Translations under genes and position numbers: made by a program | Notes under the pieces: generated by a model | What the model was told of the DNA's origin: nothing | Seen by the model: the letters and a program-made list of their open reading frames with translations, nothing else | The model's database searches: none | From: Deuterostichococcus epilithicus | Taxonomy: Eukaryota > Chlorophyta > Trebouxiophyceae > Prasiolales > Stichococcaceae | Direction of reading: 5' to 3' | NCBI GenBank assembly: GCA_033439295.1 | Contig: JAVTLE010000001.1 | Coordinates: forward strand, 2,046,001 to 2,110,000 | Length of the DNA stretch: 64,000 bases | Shown here: in pieces, positions 55,124-64,000 of the stretch | Numbering within the stretch: position 1 is the stretch's first letter | Layout: each line of letters starts with the position of its first letter

Positions 55124-57260
55124 ATGCCGTATGCAGCCAGGCGGTCTGGGGCAGGACGAAGTCACGCACTGTCCGTGTCGGCAGGACTGCTGGCTGTCTT
55201 GTGCATAATCCTGCTTCTTGGACAAGCCAGCGACATCCAGCACGGCTTCCCTCGGCAAGCAGCAACCCGAGCGGCGGCAGACCCAAATGCAGCACGGTAT
55301 CTAGCCACCGGCAAGCTGCAGGCTGCAGTTCAGCGTTACAGAAGCTCAACGAACCCGCTCGGTGTAGTCGAAGTCGAACGGCAGCCTCGCGAGACGGTGC
55401 GGTGCGAACAACAGCGGCAGCCGCCGCGGCAGCCCGCAGCACAGGGGCGTGAACCTGACCAGTTCTTGGCGATGTGTCTCGGCATCAAGGACCTACATTC
55501 GGACCTCAGAGAGTGGGTGGCACACCATCGGGCGGTGAGCATGTCGTTTTGTTGATGAATTGGCGCGGCGGGCAGTGCATGGCAGCCCAGCAGTGCATGG
55601 GGTCTGATGACGGCATGACTGACTGCAGGTTGGAGCCGGAAAAATATACTTGTACGATACAGGAAGCAGACCGCCACTAAATGAAACAGTGGCCGATCAC
55701 ATCAGGTCGGGCTTGGTGGAGTACATCTGGTGGCAACCGGACTTTGGCAACAGCACATATAAGTGAGGAGCAGAATCTGCATACAATGCCGTCAGCAGCG
55801 CATGAACCTGGCGTATACGCATGCGATGTTGTCAGTACACCTGGAGGCTCGTTGAGCTATGTCAGTTGGTGTGTCCCTTTCTTGCAGGAAACGTCCACAG
55901 ATGGAGGTGGGTTCAAACTCTGCTTTCCGCTGTCACCTTGCTTGGTTTCAGCAATGCTATGAAAATTGCACGATGTCGTGTTGCAACAACTCGTGGTTCA
56001 TCTGTAGATATGGATGCACTGTATTGATACATATCGAAATCGGCATCAGTTTCTAGGTAAGTGATCACCAGCGAAGCTGCAGAAATGTGAAGTTTTGGTG
56101 ATCGTACACCGCAAGCGACGCTTTGGGGTCGCCAGAGTCATGCACTTATTGCTGTGGCTTGGATGTGCAGGTTTTATAGACTCAGACGAGGTGACACAAC
56201 ATGTAAATGTCGGGTTTGTCTTCCAGTCCTGTTTAACTGACCACCCATTAACATGCTCAGTTTGAGCCACCTCAGTTTCTCATCCCGAGGCCACCATTCA
56301 CAAGCGTCCCGGTTCTTCTGAAGCACATGCAAGCTTTCCAGCCATTTGGCGGCCTCGTCATCAACTGGGTCCGTCCCTTGACCTGCCAAACCCATTTTCC
56401 TCTGCACGACAATAACGACAGTCCGGAAGTGGGTCTAGGGAACCACCTACAGCTTGTATCTAAGAAGAGCGTGCGTGGTTTGCAGGTGATATTCGGGACT
56501 TCAGGCCATAAAAAGAAACCGAAAAGCGGCGTCTTGCAGGTGAGCCACATCGGTCAACATGACCTGTCTAGGTTTCAACAGACTTGATTATCCATTAAGC
56601 GAAGCGAGCATGACCGTTTGCTTGGAACAGGCGTTCACAAAGTGTATGGCTGCTCCAAATGGGCATGGGATGCACGTGAAAACGATAGCGAACACTGACT
56701 TCGTCATACGGCCCAAAGAGTAAGCATGAGTAGCACATGAGCCGCTTGGCATCTCTGACGTTAAATACAGCACATTCACTATAGAGCGGGACTAATTTAG
56801 AGCTGCCCATGCACAGCCCTCACAGCTTCCGGTTCGCAGAAAATTACTATGCAGTCAACGAGCATTTTCAGGTGGGAGCTCGAGTGTTTTGCCTCAGATC
56901 AGAGCATGTGATTGATGTGCTCTGCGTTTCCTGTGGCAGCGACACTGTTGATGGCATGCAGCGTGTGACCGGGCCACGAATACTAAACTACACCACGGAC
57001 AAGATACAAATCAACCACTACACAACCAAGAGCTTGCAGGAGTTTAAAGAGAAGATGAAGAGAGGCAAGGGCTCGGCATGTACTTGTGCTGAAGCATGAT
57101 GCATCTTGCGAAATATAGGACAAAACTCACCCGCTTCGTCGATTGCGGAGATGCAGGCACGGGAATGGGAAATTTCAAGAAGTGGGATTTTTTCCGGTCA
57201 GTGGAAAGCAAGTCCACCATGCATTGCATGGAAGGCACCACATATGGGCCATACACCTAG
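55124..57260 (+). CDS. GT92 (DUF23) family glycosyltransferase, copy 3
   Basis: Eleven exons are all in phase: 55124-55534, 55629-55762, 55888-55906 (19-nt microexon), 56008-56056, 56171-56190 (20 nt), 56276-56368, 56486-56539, 56631-56719, 56817-56871, 56962-57064 and 57157-57260, giving 376 residues. Type II anchor ALSVSAGLLAVLCIILLLGQ. Motifs: FLAMCLGIKDLHSDLREWVA, KIYLYDTGSRPPLNETVADH, VEYIWWQPDFGNSTYK, the microexon peptide KRPQME, then IWMHCIDTYRNRHQFLG, FIDSDE, FLIPRPPF, NWVIFGTSGH, HVKTIANTDF, and YAVNEHFQ. It ends GTTYGPYT. The intron at 57065-57156 uses a GC donor (GAG|GCAAGG). Its intron set differs from both paralogues. Confidence 0.92.
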
Positions 57261-57911
57261 AGGAGGGAATGCAGCACATGTTGGTCTTTCGCTTGAAGGA
57301 AGGCTTCTTTTTGGACAATGCGTTTACGCATCGTATGAGTAAGGTTTGTCGAATGGCACATCTGCTTGACCTTTGCTGAAGATTTTAGGACAGAGCCACA
57401 GTGACAGCGGGTAGGATCGAATCTCTATTGTTTCATGTGTTTATTCATCTTCTGTTGACAAACCTGGGAGTGGTCGGGGTCATACCTGTGCATGCCCAAA
57501 AATCCCAACCAGCAGCGGCGTGCCACAGAATTAAGCTAGCAACTCATCATAGCGCATCCTGCTTACCGACATCTCAAGTAGGTACGACATACCTCTGCCC
57601 ACATTTCGCTGCCTGGAGGCATCTCTTCTTATGTATCACTTCGGCATGGTGTAAGCTTTATCTGTGCAAGGGCTCGCCACCACAACATGCCACTGACAGT
57701 TGGCTTTCAGTTCATGGGAACGACCAAATCAGCACCACCTTCGACTAACGGCTCTGCTACACCTGGGCATCGAGACGTGTCAACGCACTTGCGATCTTGC
57801 AGTTTTCTCAGGCTCTGCAACAAATTTTTCCCGGCCCTTTCCCAAACGGTTTGGTATTGTGGATGCCTGCGGAGTGCGCGCACACCAAAAATTAATTCGC
57901 AGCAACTTCAA
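57261..57911. other. Spacer between convergent GT92-3 and GT2 genes
   Basis: The two genes converge here. I saw no gene or mobile element. Confidence 0.35.
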
Positions 57912-59625
57912 TCACAGCAAGCACCACTGCGCCAAGATGTCCAAAGCGTGCACCTTGTAATGATAGACGAAGGTGCCCGTGTGCAGGCAAAGCTTTGCAT
58001 TTCCGTCTCGTGCTATGCGATTCGTCAGCTCCGTTTCTTGACCCAAGTTGCGATTCTTGGGATTGAACAGATGCTGGCTGTCAAATGCGAGTCTGGTGAT
58101 GCTGCGGCGCGCTGCAAAGAAGAAGCCTACAGCAAGAAGAAACGAGAGTCGCCACTGCAGACATGCACCGTTCCCCTTTGTCGCTCGGGTCCCATCATAC
58201 CAATGCTACTTTGGAAATTGACCAACGCATGTCCCACCTGAAAATCCTTTAGTTTCATGCAGTTTCCAGCTTTCGTGCACAAACGCTGTGCTTGCGCAGC
58301 CACTGTTGTCCATTATGTCCTGCAAATAAGACCATGGTTGATTTCCATTCTAGACGCACCGGCAGCTGCACTTGAACAGCACAGAGCGCAAGCACACAAC
58401 CGAACCTGCACTCGCTGGTAGTTTATAGGGTTGTTCACGAAGCCCTTCGTGCTTGAATTTAGGTTGAAGAGTCTCTCGACGCCTTCTGCCTTCCAGCTTC
58501 CTTTCCCTCCCACCGTCGAGAGCGGACATACCACGTCGCAGTCGCCGCCTGTGCTATCCAAAAGTGAAAGCATCACGTCTACGAGAGCCTTGCCACGAGC
58601 TGCCTCCACACCCGGCACAAGGTGCGCACTCCATAACACGCACCATCTGGCGTCATGGCGTGCAGCAGGTCACCAATGACGCCGTCCGGTATCAGCACGT
58701 CGTTGTTGCTGATGATCAGCGCGTCATGTTCTGTCTGCAGCCACAGCTGGTATGCCAGGTTCCAGTTGAAGGTGACGCCGTTCGACGCCGGTGGCTGCAC
58801 GTACCGCACGCCGGCCTCTTCTAGGCGTTCAGGCGTCCCGTCGCTGCTCAGCTCGTCTACGACCTGCGGGCGGGCTGGGTTTTGGCTTCAGAGTCTGTTG
58901 GGTCCGGCGAGGCCATCCTCCAGTGTAAATTTGCAAGCAAACACATATGGGCCCACCCATTCAAGCCTCACCAGCAGCTCAAAGTCGTCCCTGATGGCTG
59001 CGAGCGAGTGGAGCAGCAGTTCAGTCTTTGGCCACACATTTGCCGTGGGCACGGCAAACAATGCCGATAGGTCTGCGCCCCGCGGCTTGGAGGCCTCCCG
59101 TTGCTTCAAGTCGAATCTTGGGCCTCTGGAGGCTCTGCCAGAAGCGAGCCGTCCGTTCCAGCCCCCTGCGCTGTCGGACGCTGCAGCCGCGTCTAACATC
59201 TCGCCAATCTGCACGAGGTCCGGGGAGAGTTTTTTTGGCCGCAAACAAGGTATGCCAATGTGTGATTTAGATGTGTTAGAAATCTATGGTGCATGGGCAC
59301 AGGTATCAGCTCACCCGTTGTTTACATTCAGGCCATGCCAAGCCAGGCTGCAGCTTGCGGGTGGAGCTCTGCAGCCACGGCATCGTACAAAACTCACGGC
59401 GCAGTCCTGGCAGTGAGCATCTGGCTTTGTGCATGCACGCCCAGGATTCAGTGCTTCGTCTGCACCAGGAAGCGTTCAAGTGGTCACCTGCACTAATGCC
59501 CCCCCCGCGGAGCTGCTGAGCATGGTCCGTTGCATGAGTAGCCCAACGAGTGCGACGACGACGAGGGCACCAACAGCTGCCAGGCGTCTCGTCTGTCGAA
59601 TCTGACCCGCGTGCGAGTCCGCCAT
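57912..59625 (-). CDS. GT2-like (GT-A fold) glycosyltransferase
   Basis: Minus strand. Exons 59625-59488, probably 59368-59315, then 59208-58972, 58863-58644, 58548-58406, 58319-58238 and 58126-57912 fit in phase, giving about 362 residues. The N-terminal anchor is LAAVGALVVVALVGLLMQ. The nucleotide-sugar domain reads KTELLLHSLAAIRDDFELLV then VDELSSDGT, VTFNWNLAYQLWLQTEHDAL and IISNNDVLIPDGVI (DXD-like NND), then CDVVCPLSTVGGKGSW. After a short exon come GFFFAARRSITRLAF and NLGQETELTNRI, followed by FVYHYK, typical of rhamnosyl/glycosyl GT2 proteins. The role is inferred from the family as transfer of a sugar to a growing glycan. The 54-nt second exon is the least certain part, since direct splicing of exon 1 to 59208 also keeps frame. 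Confidence 0.8.
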
Positions 59626-60565
59626 GCGGGCCCCACGTGGAGAATGCATGACTGGGGTGATTTGCTTTCACAAGCTGCATGAAAACTTTGTCTGCGAAGG
59701 GGGTCTCGAGGATCTTAAGTCAGAAACTTTGGACTCGCTTGTCCATTCGAGCTACCGGCTGCTAACGGCATGCTGCAGAAACTCTCTGGCTGCTCTCAGT
59801 CCACAAACACGCGCGATGCCTGAGCGCGAAGGTTGGCTAGAGAATTTATGCAGCCTCTGGTTTCGGACGGCGGGCTATCTCACAACCATGGAAGGGACAT
59901 TTTGACGGCATAATGCCAAGCTCTGCAGCCCGGCGTTGGGCTCGGCAGCAAATGGGCCAGATGTGGCTTGTAGCGAGTCAGGCTAGGCTGCCACCTAATT
60001 GCGGCTTGTCCTACAAAGTGGACGGAAAGGCACCAGGTACCCATGTCAGATGCATCAGATGTATGTTGTTCACCATGCCATCGCCGCGGCAATGCAGGTA
60101 TGTGACTGTGATGCAGGATTCGCAGGCAGGGAAGGTGTGGCGACGCCATCACACCTAACTTCGACCACCGAGCACTCTGTCAACAAAGTCTATAGTGTGC
60201 ATATGGTTGCCTGCGTGACGGTGATGCGCAAGCGGCTGTGAACCATGGCGGAAGTGCGAATATTCTTGACGGCGAGTTTGCGCAATAACACTGCTTCTGC
60301 CTATATGCAGATTCAGCTCAAACCGCAACTTGACAACACCGGCCGTGGACATGCCACGCAGAGCCCAGGCAGCCAGGAGCAGGACGCATATAATCGAGCT
60401 CTGCAGCTCCCGCACAGCTCCCTCCACCGCCCCGCTGCTCCCTCCACCGCCCCGCTGCTCCCTCCGCCTGGGCCGCGCCAGCTCGGCGGTGGCAGGCGCA
60501 CGGCGGAGGTGTGACCAGCGCCTCTGTGGGCACCAGGGGACGGTGGGACCCTAGCGCATCCCGTG
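59626..60565. other. Intergenic and 3' region of the V-ATPase gene
   Basis: No gene recognised. A short G/C-rich tandem (gctccctccaccgccccgct, about 2.5 copies) lies at 60418-60472 near the 3' end of the V-ATPase gene. Confidence 0.4.
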
Positions 60566-63520
60566 TCACCGGTAATCCTCCTCCAGCGTCCGGAAGGCCT
60601 CCTTGATCTGGTCGTTGAGCTCGCCCAGCTTCTTGGACACCGCCTCCTCGCCTTCGGCGGGGTCCTCGAACTTCTGCGCCGTGACCTTGTACATGAGGTC
60701 CGACAGGCGCGCCTTGATGGCATTGTAGGTGATGCGGTGCTCGGGCCCTGCGCCCGCTGTCCGCTCCACGGCCTGCGTGACGATTGATGGATTCGTGTCT
60801 GCTGCGAGCAGCCCTAGACTGGATGATGCATGGTGATTGATTCGCTTGTTGTTGTGGCAGGGGAGACATAGCGCGCCACCCGCCGCCGGCCGCTGGTCAT
60901 CGCATTGCCTGCAGCCGAGTACTGTTTGACCGTGTGCCCGCCGTGCTGGGCGGCAGAAACCCCCCCAAATGCAAACGCTGCACGCCCCGCGTGCACATGG
61001 TCAGGCAGTCTAGGAGATTCGCAAACGCAGTGCAGGCAGGAGGCTCGATTTGCAACACCCAAACAGTGTGCAGACAGCTCCAACGGGGACAAGCAACAGG
61101 AGTCGAGAGTGGTTGAACAGGCGGCAGCACCTGGTTGGCCAGCTCGTGGAAGGTGACGATGTTCTTCAGCATGGCCACGGACTTGTAGAAGGGACCTGCA
61201 CAAACGCGGTGCAGTGCGTCATGGACAAGCAAGCAACACCAGCTGCCTGCACCTTCCTCTGGGCCGCATGCAGGCGCACGGACATGGGGGTCACTCCGCC
61301 CGGGGTGCCATAGGCGCGATGCACTGAGCAGGTTGCGTTAGAGGAAGCTCGGATCAGCATGGATAAGCATGCCAGATCCGACCTGCGTCAGGCAGTTGCT
61401 TCGCTTCCAGCCAAGACAAGTTTGAGGAGCTGGTGCAAAGACGCACAGTACTTGTCGTAGGGCGTGAAGCTGTTTTGCTGCAGGAAGTCGTCCTTGAGGA
61501 AGCGCGCAGTCTCCAGCGTGATCTTGTCTGCCTCCGCCAGCGAGTCCTGCATGGAGCGAGGGAGCAGAGTGCTGAATGGGTCTGCTTCTCAACAGCTTTC
61601 CGGAAGGGGAGGTTGCGGCCGTTGGCCCTGCAGCGCCGGGTCCCCCCCTCTTCAAAAACGAGCTGCGGAGCGTGCTGCCTGCAGCATGCGCTCGCCCGGT
61701 GCCTCCCTGCGGCGGACGAATCGCTCCGTTCCTGCTGCGCAATGGGGTGCCGCTGCGCACCCCAGCGGCCCCTGCACCGCCTCTGCAGGAGTTGTCCCCA
61801 TAAAGCATCCGTGTAGTTGCCAGATTTCCGGTGAATGCGTGCGTGCCGACCGAAAATGCCATCCGGCACGTCCGCGAGGGCCCTCAGGAGCGTGGAGATG
61901 CACACAAGCCACCTTTGGGACCTCGAAGGTCAGCTGGTCAGCTCGCACACCAGCTGCACGATCTCAGGAGTCGAGGTCCTCTCAGTCTGCATCACGTCCC
62001 GCGCAGTTTCGAATGGCAGCCTTGCTGATGGCAAGTTTCGAGGGAACTTAAGGAGCATAATATCACCTTGCCGACCAGCTGCACGATCTCGTTGAGGTCC
62101 TCTTCCTTTTGCAGCACTTCCCGCACGGTCTTGCGCACGTTGAGGAATGCCGGGTCCATCTTGTCATAGAAGGGCTCCAGTGCCTTTGTGTACTTGGAGT
62201 AGCTGATGAGCCAGTTGACGGAGGGGAAGTGCTTGCGCTGCGCCAGCTTCTTGTCCAGGCCCCAGAACACCTGCAGCACAGCAGGGGCAGCTGAGGGATT
62301 GAGGCGGGATGGATGTGGGCTGGTGCTGAATGACGTCGAAGCAACGGAGGGGCGTACCGTGTTGAGACAATATATGTTCTGCACAGCATGGCCCGCTGGC
62401 CGCGCCCTCTGGCACCTTCCGCACAGCACGTGACGGCGGGCGGCTGCACAGCCCCGCGCAGGCTGCCACCCCCGCGCAGGCAGGGTGTGAATTCCCACAC
62501 CTGCACAATGCCGAGGGTGGCCATGGTGACGGGGTCACTGAAGTCGCCCCCAGGTGGACTGACGGCGCCGACGATGGTGACGCTGCCCTCGCGCTTGGGT
62601 GAGCCCAAGCAGGTGACGCGGCCCGCGCGCTCATAGAAAGACGCCAGCCGCGCGCCGAGGTATGCCGGGTAGCCTGCGCGCAGCACCAACCGCATGTCAG
62701 GTTCCAAGACCTGTGGTGATGGTGCTGCCTATGTGCACTGTCTGCATGTGCGGCTGCTGCTCGGAACGACCCGGGAAGACCTTGGGAATTGCGCCGTGAG
62801 GTTGAGCGATCTTGCGGCTGTTGCGCGGGTGTGGCACAGCTCTGCAGCGCGCTGGCGCCGCAGCTGCAGGCGGCTACGCGGCACAATGCAGAACGGCGCC
62901 GGCTGCAAGTCGTGGGCGCCGGACAGACTGCGGCCTGCCTGCTGCGCTGCTTGCCGCTGGCGGCCCGCACAGATGTGACTCTGCACACGCAGGTCAGCTG
63001 GCGCCGGCCCAACGGAGCGCACAAAGCGCTGCCCTCATCGGTGCTTGTACTAACATGGGACACTGCTTCAAATGGGTAAGGCCTGTCCGAAGCGTTGCAC
63101 AGCTCTGCACAAGTGCGGATGTAGGGGAACGGGAAAGGAAGGAAAGGGGCGGGCGCAGGGCCAGCGCAGCAGGAAGGGCCGGCGTTCACCGTCCGGAGTG
63201 GGCGGCCTTGACCGCCAGGCGCCCCAAGATCTTGCACAGCGCCTCGACCCAGCGGGACATTGAGTCCGCCCGCCTTCATGAAGGGATGAGAGGACAGGGG
63301 TTTGCGCAGATCTCGAGGGCACTGACGACCTCTCACCGGAGTCAGCGGGCATCTCCGCCAGGCGGCCGGAGATCTCGCGCAGCGCCTCTGCCCAGCGGGA
63401 GGTGGAGTCCGCCATCATGGAGAAGTGATAGCCCATGTCCCGGTAGTACTCCGCCAGCGTGATACCCGTGTAGATGGACGCCTCACGCGCCGCCACCGGC
63501 ATGTTGGACGTGTTGGCCAC
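60566..63520 (-). CDS. VHA-A / VMA1: V-type H+-ATPase catalytic subunit A, 3' part (gene runs off the right edge)
   Basis: Six minus-strand exons cover roughly the last 310 residues of a family usually near 610-620: 63520-63337, 62673-62501, 62270-62067, 61546-61447, 61195-61131 and 60772-60566. Phases agree. Diagnostic text: [131 protein letters not shown], and [16 protein letters not shown] at the end. It is the ATP-hydrolysing subunit of the vacuolar proton pump (V1 sector). The Walker A part must lie beyond 64000. The final intron in the window (63521 onward) and three others are unusually long and carry decayed copies of neighbouring exons. Confidence 0.95.
61938..62020 (-). pseudogene. 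Decayed copy of a V-ATPase A exon end, inside an intron
   Basis: The minus strand reads [20 protein letters not shown] and ends EIVQLV, matching the true exon end [20 protein letters not shown] at about 62067-62140. It lies between the real exons at 62067 and 61546. Composition and length fit a partial exon duplication. Confidence 0.7.
63190..63292 (-). pseudogene. Decayed copy of the DSTSRW exon half of V-ATPase A
   Basis: The minus strand reads [20 protein letters not shown], matching [20 protein letters not shown] of the true exon (63337-63520). A degraded donor (tccggacggtga versus tccggtgaga) sits at the matching place. Confidence 0.75.
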
Positions 63521-63564
63521 CTGCGCAATGCAGGCTTGATGCGTTGAAAATAGGGGCGTGCGTG

Positions 63565-63621
63565 CGTGTTCGAATGGACGCCTCGCGCACCGCCCATCGG
63601 CATCTCACTGGTGTTGGCCAC
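63565..63621 (-). pseudogene. Decayed exon copy A of V-ATPase A
   Basis: The minus strand begins CAG|GTGGCCAACACC and reads [15 protein letters not shown], matching [15 protein letters not shown] of the real exon start at 63520. The acceptor context is kept but the frame slips after about 12 codons. Confidence 0.75.
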
Positions 63622-63680
63622 CTGCATGCCAGCATCCAACAGGATTGGGCTGGAGAAGAAGCTGAAGATGGGCTTCAGAG

Positions 63681-63742
63681 GTCAGTGCTGTTGTACACAA
63701 CCGCCTCGCCGCCGCGACCTGCATATTGGACATTGTTGCCAC
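63681..63742 (-). pseudogene. Decayed exon copy B of V-ATPase A
   Basis: The minus strand begins CAG|GTGGCAACAATG and reads VATMSNMQVAAARRLCTT, aligned to [18 protein letters not shown]. Confidence 0.7.
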
Positions 63743-63794
63743 CTGCATGGCGCCGGCAGGTCGAGTTCGAAGCGAAATGGACATGGAGGCTGGC

Positions 63795-63851
63795 GATTGA
63801 GCTCCAGAGGCGTCTCTCAACGGCCGCCAGCATGTTGCAGGTACTGGCAGC
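63795..63851 (-). pseudogene. Decayed exon copy C of V-ATPase A
   Basis: The minus strand begins CAG|GCTGCCAGTACC and reads AASTCNMLAAVERRLWSSIA, aligned to [20 protein letters not shown]. It is the most diverged of the three copies. Confidence 0.65.
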
Positions 63852-64000
63852 CTGTGCCATTGCTAGTTCGGATAGTCGAAACTTTAAGAACGTGTCGAGA
63901 AGGTGTAAAGGTGGTTGTTTCATGCTCCTGTAGTGCTTCATTATTTTGTAGCGCAAGCTTCCTGGCTGACCACTTCTGCAGCCCAGTCTTGGTGTTTGAG

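Noticed and set aside
3718-59625. Idea that the glycan cluster is a giant-virus insertion
   Set aside because: The genes are intron-rich with alga-type splice sites and membrane anchors, and no viral hallmark gene was seen; transfer cannot be excluded but nothing here supports it.
60318-60869. 183-codon minus-strand frame over the V-ATPase 3' end
   Set aside because: Out of frame with the clear C-terminal exon 60566-60772.
62164-63336. 390-codon open frame on the minus strand
   Set aside because: It runs through real V-ATPase exons and introns in the wrong frame; GC-rich DNA leaves it open by chance.

Overview
The window looks like nuclear DNA of a green alga, probably a trebouxiophyte-like chlorophyte. 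The basis is mid GC content (slightly over half), many short GT-AG introns (about 70-130 bp), a plant-type V-ATPase subunit A gene, plant/algal carbohydrate families (GT37-like, PC-esterase/TBL-like, exostosin GT47) and a dense load of small DNA transposons. The lineage is an inference; nothing in the window fixes a species. Two single N positions occur (about 278 and 30856).

Layout. 3.7-59.6 kb holds thirteen multi-exon genes, all encoding predicted secretory-pathway, mostly single-membrane-anchored enzymes of glycan assembly or decoration: a METTL24-like methyltransferase (-), GT92 copy 1 (+), GT23/FUT8-like copy 1 (+), FkbM methyltransferase 1 (+), GT23/FUT8-like copy 2 (-), a GT37-like fucosyltransferase (-), an exostosin GT47 (-), a PC-esterase/TBL-like protein (+), a class I methyltransferase (-), FkbM methyltransferase 2 (-), GT92 copies 2 (-) and 3 (+) as a divergent pair, and a GT2-like glycosyltransferase (-). 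From 60.6 kb to the right edge lies the 3' part of the vacuolar H+-ATPase catalytic subunit A gene (-), the only housekeeping gene, with several decayed copies of its own exons in its introns. Eleven of the glycan genes could be spliced by eye with every intron phase agreeing.

Between the genes are transposon remains: at least four non-autonomous hAT-type families (five copies with perfect 8-bp target duplications), a 160-240 bp terminal-inverted-repeat MITE, a fold-back MITE made of CTCACTCA/TGAGTGAG words, a hairpin MITE pair, a GA-rich minisatellite present in opposite orientation at two sites, and one broken Ty1/copia fossil.

How the genes may work together (inference): GT23 enzymes add core alpha-1,6-fucose. 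A characterised GT92 enzyme (C. elegans GALT-1) puts galactose on core fucose, and GT37 enzymes put alpha-1,2-fucose on galactose. Three or four sugar methyltransferases and a possible O-acetyltransferase/esterase could then cap the glycan. The set looks like a physically clustered eukaryotic glycan-synthesis locus.
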